Shown one piece after another: positions 1 to 6,342 of a DNA stretch of 9,679 nucleotides. The DNA comes from an uncultured bacterium (GTDB lineage Bacteria; Planctomycetota; Phycisphaerae; Sedimentisphaerales; Anaerobacaceae): NCBI GenBank assembly GCA_913009865.1, contig CAJVYK010000069.1, positions 1 through 9,679 on the forward strand. Reading direction: 5' to 3'. Numbering within the stretch: the first letter of the stretch is position 1; the number at the start of each line of letters is the position of its first letter. Below the pieces are notes generated by a model. That model had not been told where the DNA came from. It did not search any database and saw only the letters and a list, made by a program, of their open reading frames with translations. The position numbers were made by a program, and so were the translations under genes.

Positions 1-141
1 GAGATGGTTATTTTTAACATCGCCGGCAACAAGTATAGGTTGGTTGCCAAAGTCGAATACAGGCTGAAAATCGTATTTGTTGGTAAAATTATGACCCATG
101 CTGAATACAGCAAAGATAAATGGAAAGATGAACTTTTATGA
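1..141 (+). CDS. higB: HigB-type mRNA interferase toxin, 3' end only
   Basis: The 5' end lies outside the window; 46 codons and a TGA stop are visible. The residues include VIFNIAGNKYRLVAKV and then KIVFVGKIMTHAEYSKDKW, which match the C-terminal half of the HigB_toxin family (RelE-like fold, usually about 100 residues). Its members cleave mRNA at the ribosome and are neutralised by HigA. The conserved THAEY and the final W-K are intact, so nothing suggests decay in the visible part. The stop codon TGA (139-141) overlaps the ATG of the next gene (138-140) in an ATGA arrangement, the usual translational coupling of a toxin-antitoxin pair with toxin first. Identification of the family is from sequence pattern; activity is inferred from the family. 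Confidence 0.85.
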   Translation, partial: EMVIFNIAGNKYRLVAKVEYRLKIVFVGKIMTHAEYSKDKWKDELL

Positions 142-566
142 GCGTAGCAGTTAAAATAAAAAACAATAAAGGGAAATTGCCTTCATCCTGGATGGATTTG
201 CTTAGCGAGTTTTACCCGCTGTATCCTGTCCGCAGCGAGAAGGATTATAAAAGAGCGATTGCGGCTGCTGACAAACTTATCGGGAGAAAACTTAACATCA
301 CCCAGTTGAAGTATCTTGACAGTCTGTCGATACTGATAGAGACCTATGAGGAAGAACGCTATCCGATTGATACAGCGTCATTGAAACCTGTAGATATTCT
401 GAAGTATCTCTGTGAGGAAAACCACCTTTCCGCCTCGGACCTTGGCCGGATTCTCGGCGATAGATCCCTTGGCTCGAAAATACTAAACGGGCAGAGGCAA
501 TTGAGCAAAGCCCATATTGTCAAACTCAGCAAACATTTCTCTGTTGAGCCGGGGCTGTTTTTCTAA
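138..566 (+). CDS. higA: HigA-type antitoxin with C-terminal XRE helix-turn-helix
   Basis: This 142-residue protein overlaps the toxin stop by four bases (ATGA), so the ATG at 138 is fixed by coupling; no separate Shine-Dalgarno is needed. Residues 1-80 form a charged helical region (PVRSEKDYKRAI, LSILIETYEEERYP) typical of HigA proteins of the COG5499 type, which contacts the toxin. Residues about 86-142 are a helix-turn-helix: DILKYLCEENHLSASDLGRI is helix 1-2, DRSLGSKILNGQRQLSKAHI holds the recognition helix, and the LSKHFSVEPGLFF ending is characteristic. In this family the antitoxin blocks HigB and, as a complex, represses the operon promoter, which would lie upstream of the window. The length is normal and no truncation is seen. 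Family assignment is secure; whether the pair is active cannot be judged. Confidence 0.9.
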   Translation: MSVAVKIKNNKGKLPSSWMDLLSEFYPLYPVRSEKDYKRAIAAADKLIGRKLNITQLKYLDSLSILIETYEEERYPIDTASLKPVDILKYLCEENHLSASDLGRILGDRSLGSKILNGQRQLSKAHIVKLSKHFSVEPGLFF

Positions 567-640
567 CAGAAATTACCAACTTTCCTAAAGCCGACCCGAC
601 AAAAAGGCCGCAAACTTTCTATGATTTTCCAATAAGTCTT

Positions 641-681
641 ACTCAAAACCGTTTAAGTTTTTTTGTTGTTTGAGTTTTTTT
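641..681 (+). terminator. Possible intrinsic terminator after higBA
   Basis: ACTCAAA (641-647) is complementary to TTTGAGT (669-675), and the 3' arm runs into seven T residues (675-681). The stem is AT-rich and the loop long (21 bases, itself T-rich), so it would be a weak terminator. The position, 75 bases after the antitoxin stop, fits the end of the toxin-antitoxin transcript. Confidence 0.4.
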
Positions 682-1007
682 ATTGCCTCAAGCTGAATCA
701 AATCAACAAGATTGCTTTTCATATATGTTTTGCTTTGCGCAGTTTTTCCACGATGTTAAGGGCTATTTGATGTCGCCTGATACGTTCAGTGGGGGTCCTT
801 TTGATATTGTCAATAAGCATAGAAATATCAATATACAATCTTCAGTATTTTTTCAACATAAAAGGGCCAACAACAAAAGAGGTGCCAAAAAAGCCAGGCG
901 AAAGGGCTGAATACCGCCGACCTATCCGGAAAGTCGGTATCTTGCGTTATATTAGAAAAAGACTGTCAGGGTACAAGATAGAATGCTTTAAACAAGCATC
1001 TTCATAT
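682..1007. other. Gene-poor intergenic stretch
   Basis: I see no supportable gene here. Two short open frames exist on the plus strand (683-910 and 789-1067), but they lack ribosome binding sites, overlap each other and have no recognisable domain. The only structure is an imperfect inverted repeat: ATACC-GCC-GAC (911-921) against GTCGGTAT (933-940), an 8-bp stem with a three-base bulge and an 11-base loop, not followed by a T run. The stretch precedes a strong promoter for the DUF1015 gene. Confidence 0.5.
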
Positions 1008-1036
1008 TTGACAATCTGCCTTTCCTTCAGTATTAT
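1008..1036 (+). promoter_or_regulatory. Sigma-70-type promoter for the DUF1015 gene
   Basis: TTGACA (1008-1013) is a perfect -35 box. It is followed by exactly 17 bases and then TATTAT (1031-1036), five of six matches to the -10 consensus. Transcription would start near 1043 and give a leader of about 80 bases that contains the palindromic repeat at 1084-1108. This is the best-scoring plus-strand promoter I can see upstream of the DUF1015 gene. Confidence 0.7.
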
Positions 1037-1068
1037 CCTCGTTCCTGCAATTCGCTGTAAAGTATAAA

Positions 1069-1120
1069 ACGAGATACGCTTCACTCCGCAGGACGCCTGA
1101 CGGCGGAGATACGAGATACG
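1069..1120. repeat. Palindrome flanked by ACGAGATACG direct repeats
   Basis: ACGAGATACG occurs at 1069-1078 and again at 1111-1120, and a third GAGATACG at 1106-1113 overlaps the latter by one base. Between them CTCCGC (1084-1089) pairs with GCGGAG (1103-1108), with a small AGG/CCT hairpin in the loop. The arrangement looks like a dispersed intergenic palindromic element. Its 3' arm contains GGAG, the only Shine-Dalgarno-like motif before the DUF1015 start, so the hairpin could cover the ribosome binding site. Confidence 0.6.
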
Positions 1121-1123
1121 AAT

Positions 1124-2413
1124 ATGGAAGTTAAGCCGTTCAAAGCATTTAGATTCAATGAAACAGTCGTTGGCGATGTGGGCGGTTGCATTGCCCCGCC
1201 TTATGATGTTATCGACCCTGCACAACAGGCACGGCTCTACGAAAAAAGCGAACACAATATCGTGCGGATAATAAAGGGGCGGGAAACCAGCTCTGACAAT
1301 GACAGCAATAATCAATATACAAGGGCTGCTGACTATCTTGATGCCTGGATAAAAAAAGGTATCTTAAAACAGGATTCGGCTGAGGCCATCTACGCTTACG
1401 TTCAGGATTTTCAACTGGCCGGCACCTGGTTTCAGCGATATAGTTTCATTGCTTTAGCTAAGCTCGAAGAATTCGGCAGAACTGTAAGGGGCCACGAAGA
1501 GACCCTAAGTTCCCCCAAAATCGACCGGCTCAACCTCAAAAGAGCAACCGCCGCCCAATTCGGCCTGGTCTTTTGCCTTTACGAAGATGAGCAAAAAATC
1601 GCAGAGAAAATTATCGAGGCGGCAGCGGCGCAAGATGCACTTGTCGATTTTGTTGATGAGCAGGGAGTGAGGCACCGGCTCTTTGCAATAACAGGCAAAG
1701 ACGATATCGCTGCAATAGCCAAAATGACGACTGATAAAAGCTGTATCATAGCGGACGGGCATCATCGCTATGAGACGGCTTTGGCTTATTATAAAGAAAC
1801 CGCCAACCCGAAAGCCGCTTACCAAATGATTGCTTTTGCCAATACCCATCAGGATGGATTGGTTATTCTGGCTACCCACCGCCTTGTCGGCAATCTTGAA
1901 AAGTTCGATATCCGGAAGTTACTGGCCGGCCTGAAAGAAAACTTCGAAGTTACCGGAATGGAATCGAAGCAGAAAATGCTTGCACAAATGAAAGCTCAGC
2001 AGGCAAGCGATAAAAATGCTTTCGGAATTTACGGCGGCGATGACAGCTTCTATGTAGCAGTCCTGAAAAACAAACAGCTAATGGACTCGGCTGCGCCCGG
2101 GAAAAGCGCCGCCTGGAAATCGCTCGATGTCTCTGTGCTGCATAAACTGATTCTGGAAGAGCTGTTGGGTATCGACGAAAAAAGACTGGCAGCCGGCGGC
2201 AACGTCGAATATATAAAAGATACCGATAATGCAATTGATGAATCGATTGCCAGGGTTGACGAAAGGTGCAAACAGGCGGCCTTTTTTATGAACCCCGTGA
2301 AATCCCGGCAGTTGAAAATGGTTACGGAGGTGAGCGAAAAAATGCCGCAGAAGTCAACTTACTTTTACCCGAAAATGTACACAGGCCTGACGATTAGAGT
2401 AATGAAAGATTGA
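1124..2413 (+). CDS. DUF1015 family protein (possible small-molecule kinase related to serine metabolism)
   Basis: The 429-residue length is normal for DUF1015 (COG4198). Family signatures run in order: VKPFKAFRF at the N-terminus, APPYDVI (24-30), RGHEET (122-127) followed by SPKIDRLNL (130-138), ADGHHRYETAL (210-220), and a C-terminal region ending in STYFYPKMYTGL. No signal peptide or membrane helix is seen, so the protein is cytoplasmic. The molecular function of the family is not established. The D-G-H-H-R segment recalls the nucleotide-binding motif of ParB-like and SerK/SbnI serine kinases, and family members often lie next to serA and a SerC-type aminotransferase; a role in serine metabolism is therefore an inference. 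The Shine-Dalgarno is weak: GGAG at 1105-1108 is 15 bases from the ATG and sits inside a palindrome. The gene is read from the promoter at 1008-1036 and converges on the antiporter gene. Confidence 0.92.
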   Translation: MEVKPFKAFRFNETVVGDVGGCIAPPYDVIDPAQQARLYEKSEHNIVRIIKGRETSSDNDSNNQYTRAADYLDAWIKKGILKQDSAEAIYAYVQDFQLAGTWFQRYSFIALAKLEEFGRTVRGHEETLSSPKIDRLNLKRATAAQFGLVFCLYEDEQKIAEKIIEAAAAQDALVDFVDEQGVRHRLFAITGKDDIAAIAKMTTDKSCIIADGHHRYETALAYYKETANPKAAYQMIAFANTHQDGLVILATHRLVGNLEKFDIRKLLAGLKENFEVTGMESKQKMLAQMKAQQASDKNAFGIYGGDDSFYVAVLKNKQLMDSAAPGKSAAWKSLDVSVLHKLILEELLGIDEKRLAAGGNVEYIKDTDNAIDESIARVDERCKQAAFFMNPVKSRQLKMVTEVSEKMPQKSTYFYPKMYTGLTIRVMKD

Positions 2414-2471
2414 ATTGCTCTAACAAACTGTAACCGGCAACTGCTGATTGGCCGGCAGGGAAATATCCGTG

Positions 2472-3731
2472 TCAGCTTCCGTTTTTTGCCTCGCTTTCAG
2501 AGGCGGCCTGATAGGAGTCTGTGAATTCCGGCGGGGCAACCTGTAATATCTTGTTCCCTGTAATCGATATTGCCCAGGCGCCCAGCGGAGCGGTAAGAAT
2601 AATACTAAGCACAGCGACTGCGAGAATCACTTCCCCCGGGCCGGTATTAAGTCCCGCCAATTTCATCGCCGCCAGCGGAGCGGCGCCGATGGCGGCCTGC
2701 ACGGTTGCTTTGGGGATATAGGATATCACAACGAATAATCTTTCTTTTGTCGTAAGATTACTTCCCAGCAGGCACAGATAGGTGCCAACGCTTCTGGCAA
2801 TCAGGGCTAAGCCGATTAGAGCGGCGCCGGCAAAGCCGGTCTTAAAGGCCACCTGGACGTTAACCTGAGTTCCGACCATAGTGAACAGAATGATTTCTGC
2901 AAAGACCCATATTTTGCCGAGCTTCGCCGAGATTTCGTGGGCGTAGTGCTCATTTTTTTCCAGTATGATAAATCCGACACTCATAACAGCCAGCAATGCA
3001 GCGAATGGAACGATGTTTTCAAGTCCGTGTTCCGCCCGGATAAGCAGTACGGAAAGGGCCAAAACGGTCAGGACTCTTTTCGTAGCGCGCGGGTTGAAAC
3101 GCTTAAACAGCAGATACAATACCCAGCCCAGGCAAAGGCCTACGATAATACCGAGAATGATAGAAACCGGTATTGCCATCAGTTTTGATGCGATGCTGAC
3201 CTTCTGGCCGAGATAGATACCTATCAATCCGCTGTAAATAACAATGACGAATACATCATCGACCGAAGAAGCAGCCAGTACCAGGGTAGGTATACCTTTT
3301 TTTGCGCCCATTCGACGTTCTATGAAGTTAATCATCAGGGGTACGACCACAGCGGGTGAAACTGCAGCGAGTATACAGCCGAGTATGGCCGATTCCATAT
3401 ATGTCAGTCCTAAGAAGCGGGGGGCAAGCAGGGTGACTGCGGCGGCCTCGAGGATTGCGGGGACGCAGGAGAGTAAGGCCGCCATTTTGCCGATGCGGGC
3501 GAGAGTTTTGCCGCTCAATTCGAAACCTGCCCGCAGGAGTATAACTATCAGTGCGATTTTTCGTAAATCCGCTGAAATCGCCAGCAGAGCCGGATTAAGA
3601 TTGCCCAGGACGTATGGCCCAAGCACCACCCCGACAAAAAGCATTCCCACAAGACCTGGAATGCGCAGTTTACGAAACATCCAGTCAACCAACAGACTCA
3701 ATAAAATCAGCTCAGCTAAACTTACAGCCAT
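2472..3731 (-). CDS. Na+/H+ antiporter of the NHA (SLC9B-like) CPA2 group
   Basis: This 419-residue polytopic membrane protein has about 12 hydrophobic segments and a soluble tail (residues 395-419). The order of motifs is that of the NHA branch of cation:proton antiporters: GPYVLGNLNP (38-47), ILLRAGFELS (64-73), AAVSPAVVVPLM (122-133), GIPTLVLAASSVDD (146-159), ARSVGTYL (312-319) and SYIPKATVQAAIGA (337-350). Asp158-Asp159 is the ion-binding pair of electrogenic antiporters, and Arg313 and Lys341 lie in the conserved segments opposite. The predicted reaction is exchange of Na+ (or Li+) for H+ across the inner membrane. GGAG at 3740-3743 sits 8 bases before the ATG. It is the last of four same-strand genes behind a fluoride riboswitch, 142 bases after the small membrane gene. 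I found no convincing promoter in that gap, so co-transcription is likely but unproven. KefB-like K+/H+ exchange is an alternative. Confidence 0.9.
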   Translation of the reverse strand: MAVSLAELILLSLLVDWMFRKLRIPGLVGMLFVGVVLGPYVLGNLNPALLAISADLRKIALIVILLRAGFELSGKTLARIGKMAALLSCVPAILEAAAVTLLAPRFLGLTYMESAILGCILAAVSPAVVVPLMINFIERRMGAKKGIPTLVLAASSVDDVFVIVIYSGLIGIYLGQKVSIASKLMAIPVSIILGIIVGLCLGWVLYLLFKRFNPRATKRVLTVLALSVLLIRAEHGLENIVPFAALLAVMSVGFIILEKNEHYAHEISAKLGKIWVFAEIILFTMVGTQVNVQVAFKTGFAGAALIGLALIARSVGTYLCLLGSNLTTKERLFVVISYIPKATVQAAIGAAPLAAMKLAGLNTGPGEVILAVAVLSIILTAPLGAWAISITGNKILQVAPPEFTDSYQAASESEAKNGS

Positions 3732-3873
3732 TATTTCATCTCCAACTGTTTACTTACATTCGTAAAACAAAAATTTCGACATGGGAAGCATCATTGTTCT
3801 TCAAACTGCATAGCTGCTTTACGGCAACTTTTGTCCATTATGTAGCCCACACTTTCATAAAAGTATCTTTCTT

Positions 3874-4086
3874 TCAAAAGCAAACCGGCAATATTATGGC
3901 TAACAACAACCCTAAAATAAGAAAGAAAACAGAAGTGAAACATGCTGCTTTCAGAGCTACTTTGAATACTTTTCGCTTATCAAGATAGTGATGCTTATAT
4001 TCTTCATAAGTAATCACAAACGCCATAATCGCCGCCAAAATGCTTAAGAGAGCTGCTATACAAAATATGGCAATTGTCAGTCCCAT
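3874..4086 (-). CDS. Small two-helix membrane protein, unknown function
   Basis: The 70-residue product has two clear transmembrane segments (about residues 3-25 and 47-68) joined by a charged, histidine- and lysine-rich loop (TYEEYKHHYLDKRKVFKVALK). By the positive-inside rule this loop should be cytoplasmic and both ends should face outside. I do not recognise a family. The clean helix-loop-helix pattern and the position between two same-strand genes argue that it is real. The ATG at 4086 has no obvious Shine-Dalgarno, which is the main doubt. It lies 84 bases after the TPR gene and 142 bases before the antiporter gene, behind the fluoride riboswitch. Without homologues it could be an accessory subunit of the antiporter or unrelated. 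Confidence 0.55.
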   Translation of the reverse strand: MGLTIAIFCIAALLSILAAIMAFVITYEEYKHHYLDKRKVFKVALKAACFTSVFFLILGLLLAIILPVCF

Positions 4087-4170
4087 TTTGTATGTCGGTT
4101 AGAGAAATAATTTTCATTGCTATTGCTTATACTTTTTTCTATCGAGAAAATATCATTGATATTTATCTGT

Positions 4171-4491
4171 TTATTCGACTTTCTGTTTAATTCGTTCAAT
4201 AATCATTTTTCCATCCTCATTCATCTGTGCGTATTTGTCATCTACTTTTTTAACATATTCTTTCGCTTTTTTATAGTATCCCTGCTTATATAAACACCAT
4301 GCCAGATGAAGCACAAAACGATATTCAAACGGATTCAACCATGCCGCACGTCGAAATTGAGATTCGGCAATTTTATTATTAAGAGCGGCAGACAAAATAT
4401 ATCCACGACCTATTCCCGTCATAACCGGGATAACGATTGGGACGAAGCAGAGCTCACCTGTGGCCTTTCTTGTCTTTATGCCTGCCCACAA
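4171..4491 (-). CDS. Small TPR-repeat protein with hydrophobic N-terminus
   Basis: The 106-residue reading uses a TTG start at 4491 that overlaps the end of the dynamin gene by 16 bases; GGTGAG (4495-4500) lies only 3 bases before it. An ATG at 4422 (residue 24) would give 83 residues but has no ribosome binding site. Residues 14-36 are hydrophobic (CFVPIVIPVMTG...) and may be a membrane anchor if the longer form is made. Residues 41-53 (IAESQFRRAAWLNP) look like the second helix of a TPR unit, and 55-84 (EYRFVLHLAWCLYKQGYYKKAKEYVKKVDD) like a full unit with the A, Y, G-Y, A, Y spacing. TPRs bind other proteins; the partner may be the dynamin GTPase, given the overlapping genes. That link is inference. 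About 1.5 TPR units is short, so the protein may be a remnant or a cap. Confidence 0.6.
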   Translation of the reverse strand: MWAGIKTRKATGELCFVPIVIPVMTGIGRGYILSAALNNKIAESQFRRAAWLNPFEYRFVLHLAWCLYKQGYYKKAKEYVKKVDDKYAQMNEDGKMIIERIKQKVE

Positions 4492-6257
4492 AAACTCACC
4501 AGAGATTTTTTGATATCCGCTAAAATTATTAACGCTTCATCAAAGCGGCTTAGCTCGTTAGCGACCATTTCCGAATGTTCTTTTCGTTTTTTTAATACTG
4601 CTTCAATAGCGCCTTGTGTTGCCATTAGTGTTTGTTCAAATCTTGCTTGCAGCTCCGACTGAAAACGGATAAAACTCCTGTCAATATTTTGGAAAACCGC
4701 CCACCGCAGGTTCTCAACGTTCTGGATTACAAGCTCATTTATCTGCTCCGTTGCTCTTCTGGCCAATTGCGACTTACGTACACCGGCAGGTAATAATTTA
4801 CCCAGCAGGCCGCGGGGTATTCGCTGGAACGAGCGAGTCCATTGATGGCTTACCCAGTAAGGGCGCCTGGCTACCTCGAAATCCTGCATGGACTGAACCT
4901 GCTGGTAGGGGATATCGAATAACTCAGCGGCTGTCCGGCGAATTGAATCAATTAACTTATTCAGTCTTTTGCGGTGAGGGCTAAGCACCTGCTGCATTTT
5001 ATCCTGGAAAATTTCTGTGCTTTTACCCATTTCATGTTCAAAAAAAACAGGAATAGCTTTGGCAAGCGACTTTTCTATCGCATCCTCACTAAGTTGTTCC
5101 GGGTCCAGTTTTGAAAAGGTCTCTTCAACAATACTCTTAAGACAGGACATACTTTTTTGGCGAAGCTTTTCGGAATGATCTTCCAAAAATTCGTGCGTGC
5201 GTTGTTTGTCTCCTTCAAGAATATCCATTTCGGACAATTTAGACCGCTCAAGTTCAGCCAAATTTTCTCTGAAAATTTCAAGTCTTTTCTCAAGGTCATC
5301 CAGCGGCATCTGAAGAGATTTTACAGAAAGCTGAATCTGCATTAATACTTCAGCCAGAATGTCAGCGGCTTTTTTTCTTACAGCACCTGATAACGCCTCA
5401 TTCTTTTCGTTAGCAAGGAAATCGACAAGATATGCTTCTACGCTGTCAAGGCCGCTCTCTGCCCAAAGTTCGCTGTCGTTGTTTTGTCTGGCCTGCAGGC
5501 CCAATCGGGCTGATGCACAAAAAACAATATCGTTCTGACCGCATTCGACTTGCTCGTTGATAACGTTTCCGGCAAATGACAGGATTTGTTCTTTTTCCTG
5601 TTCGGTCAGGTAATCGACCTTGTTAAGAATAAAAAACAGACGAGGGACTTTCTTTTGCACCTGTTTTAGAAATTCTATTTCAACTTCGGTAATAGGCGGG
5701 TCAGCAGAAACCAGAAATAAAGCCGCGTCACACTGCGGCAGAAAATTCAATGTCGCTTCCGTATTGTGCTTGAACGTTGAACCAATTCCCGGGGTGTCTA
5801 TCAGAACAACTCCGTTACGAAGTATTTCGGCGGTGTGAAAAACCTCCACCTGTCTTACGTTAAGCTGATTGGCGGGATTATTTGTTTCCGCAACATACTT
5901 CGAAAGAAAATCCACAAATTTCGCCGGAGTATCTGCGGTATACTCTACAGGTGGTTTTTTGTCCTCAAATAATACTTTTGCTGAAAGTTTTTGGCCGCCT
6001 TGTATGAAAGTAGGAATCGCCGTCAGCGGTATAACAGACGTTGGAAGAACGGCTTCGCCGAGCAATGCGTTTAACAGTGTGCTTTTTCCTCGCTTGAACT
6101 GTCCCAGAACAGCCAGATGAAAGCGTCCTTGCCGAAGACGTTTTTTTAATTCGCTTAGACTTTCGATTTCTCTTGAAAAGTCGGTTTTCAGGCCATTGAG
6201 CTGTTCAATTGTCCGGTACAAGAGTTTTTGAACATCAATTTTTTCCGAGACAGTCAT
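4476..6257 (-). CDS. Bacterial dynamin-like GTPase
   Basis: A 593-residue large GTPase. All G motifs are present: G1 GQFKRGKST (52-60), G2 threonine in IPLTAIPT (T79), G3 DTPG (154-157) and G4 NKVD (212-215). The G domain covers roughly residues 45-290. The rest is predicted helical (for example KSLQMPLDDLEKRLEIFRE from 313), as in the stalk of bacterial dynamins. Residues 479-495 (RIPRGLLGKLLPAGVRK) form a basic, hydrophobic stretch that may be the membrane-binding paddle; no true transmembrane helix is seen. Such proteins bind and remodel the inner membrane using GTP hydrolysis. The ATG at 6257 is supported by GGAG 8 bases upstream and an in-frame TAA just farther up. It is the first gene after a fluoride riboswitch and terminator hairpin, so expression should rise with fluoride. 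A fluoride-related role for this family is not something I know of and is inferred from the leader alone. Confidence 0.92.
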   Translation of the reverse strand: MTVSEKIDVQKLLYRTIEQLNGLKTDFSREIESLSELKKRLRQGRFHLAVLGQFKRGKSTLLNALLGEAVLPTSVIPLTAIPTFIQGGQKLSAKVLFEDKKPPVEYTADTPAKFVDFLSKYVAETNNPANQLNVRQVEVFHTAEILRNGVVLIDTPGIGSTFKHNTEATLNFLPQCDAALFLVSADPPITEVEIEFLKQVQKKVPRLFFILNKVDYLTEQEKEQILSFAGNVINEQVECGQNDIVFCASARLGLQARQNNDSELWAESGLDSVEAYLVDFLANEKNEALSGAVRKKAADILAEVLMQIQLSVKSLQMPLDDLEKRLEIFRENLAELERSKLSEMDILEGDKQRTHEFLEDHSEKLRQKSMSCLKSIVEETFSKLDPEQLSEDAIEKSLAKAIPVFFEHEMGKSTEIFQDKMQQVLSPHRKRLNKLIDSIRRTAAELFDIPYQQVQSMQDFEVARRPYWVSHQWTRSFQRIPRGLLGKLLPAGVRKSQLARRATEQINELVIQNVENLRWAVFQNIDRSFIRFQSELQARFEQTLMATQGAIEAVLKKRKEHSEMVANELSRFDEALIILADIKKSLVSFCGQA

Positions 6258-6296
6258 AAAAAGGGCTCCTTCTCCTGATTCCGGAAGGAGCCTTTT
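6258..6296 (-). terminator. Riboswitch-controlled terminator that also masks the dynamin Shine-Dalgarno
   Basis: On the minus strand GGCUCCUU (6292-6285) pairs perfectly with AAGGAGCC (6271-6264), and an outer AAAA/UUUU adds four pairs after one bulged base. The 3' arm is followed by CUUUUU, ending directly at the AUG of the dynamin gene. This is a typical intrinsic terminator. The same 3' arm holds the AAGGAG ribosome binding site, so the hairpin could block both elongation and translation. It belongs to the expression platform of the fluoride aptamer. Confidence 0.85.
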
Positions 6297-6307
6297 GTCA
6301 GCACATT

Positions 6308-6342
6308 ACTCCTGCCAGAACCAGATTAATCTTGACAGGAGT
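6308..6342 (-). promoter_or_regulatory. Anti-aptamer hairpin of the fluoride riboswitch
   Basis: ACUCCUG (6342-6336) pairs with CAGGAGU (6314-6308) in seven consecutive pairs, extended by CA/UG after one mismatch. The 5' arm includes five bases of the AACUCC pseudoknot strand of the aptamer (6343-6338), so this hairpin and the folded aptamer exclude each other. When freed, the 3' arm GG-C-AGGAG (6316-6309) can pair with CUCCU-U-CC (6290-6283) of the terminator 5' arm, making an antiterminator. The pairing was read by eye; no energies were computed. Confidence 0.65.

Noticed and set aside
683..1067. Two overlapping plus-strand open frames between higA and DUF1015
   Set aside because: No ribosome binding site, no domain, low-complexity composition, mutual overlap, and the DUF1015 promoter lies inside the second.
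947..1315. Minus-strand open frame of 122 codons
   Set aside because: It runs antisense through the DUF1015 start and promoter and its product resembles no protein family.
2434..2455. CCGGC/GCCGG inverted repeat between the convergent DUF1015 and antiporter genes, as a bidirectional terminator
   Set aside because: Only five pairs with a 12-base loop and no T run on either strand.
3244..3988. Long plus-strand open frames opposite the antiporter gene
   Set aside because: Products are serine-, arginine- and threonine-rich as expected for antisense of a hydrophobic gene; no start signals.
4148..4164. AAATATC/GATATTT palindrome after the TPR gene, as a terminator
   Set aside because: All stem pairs but one are A-T and the T run is short; it may weaken but should not end transcription.
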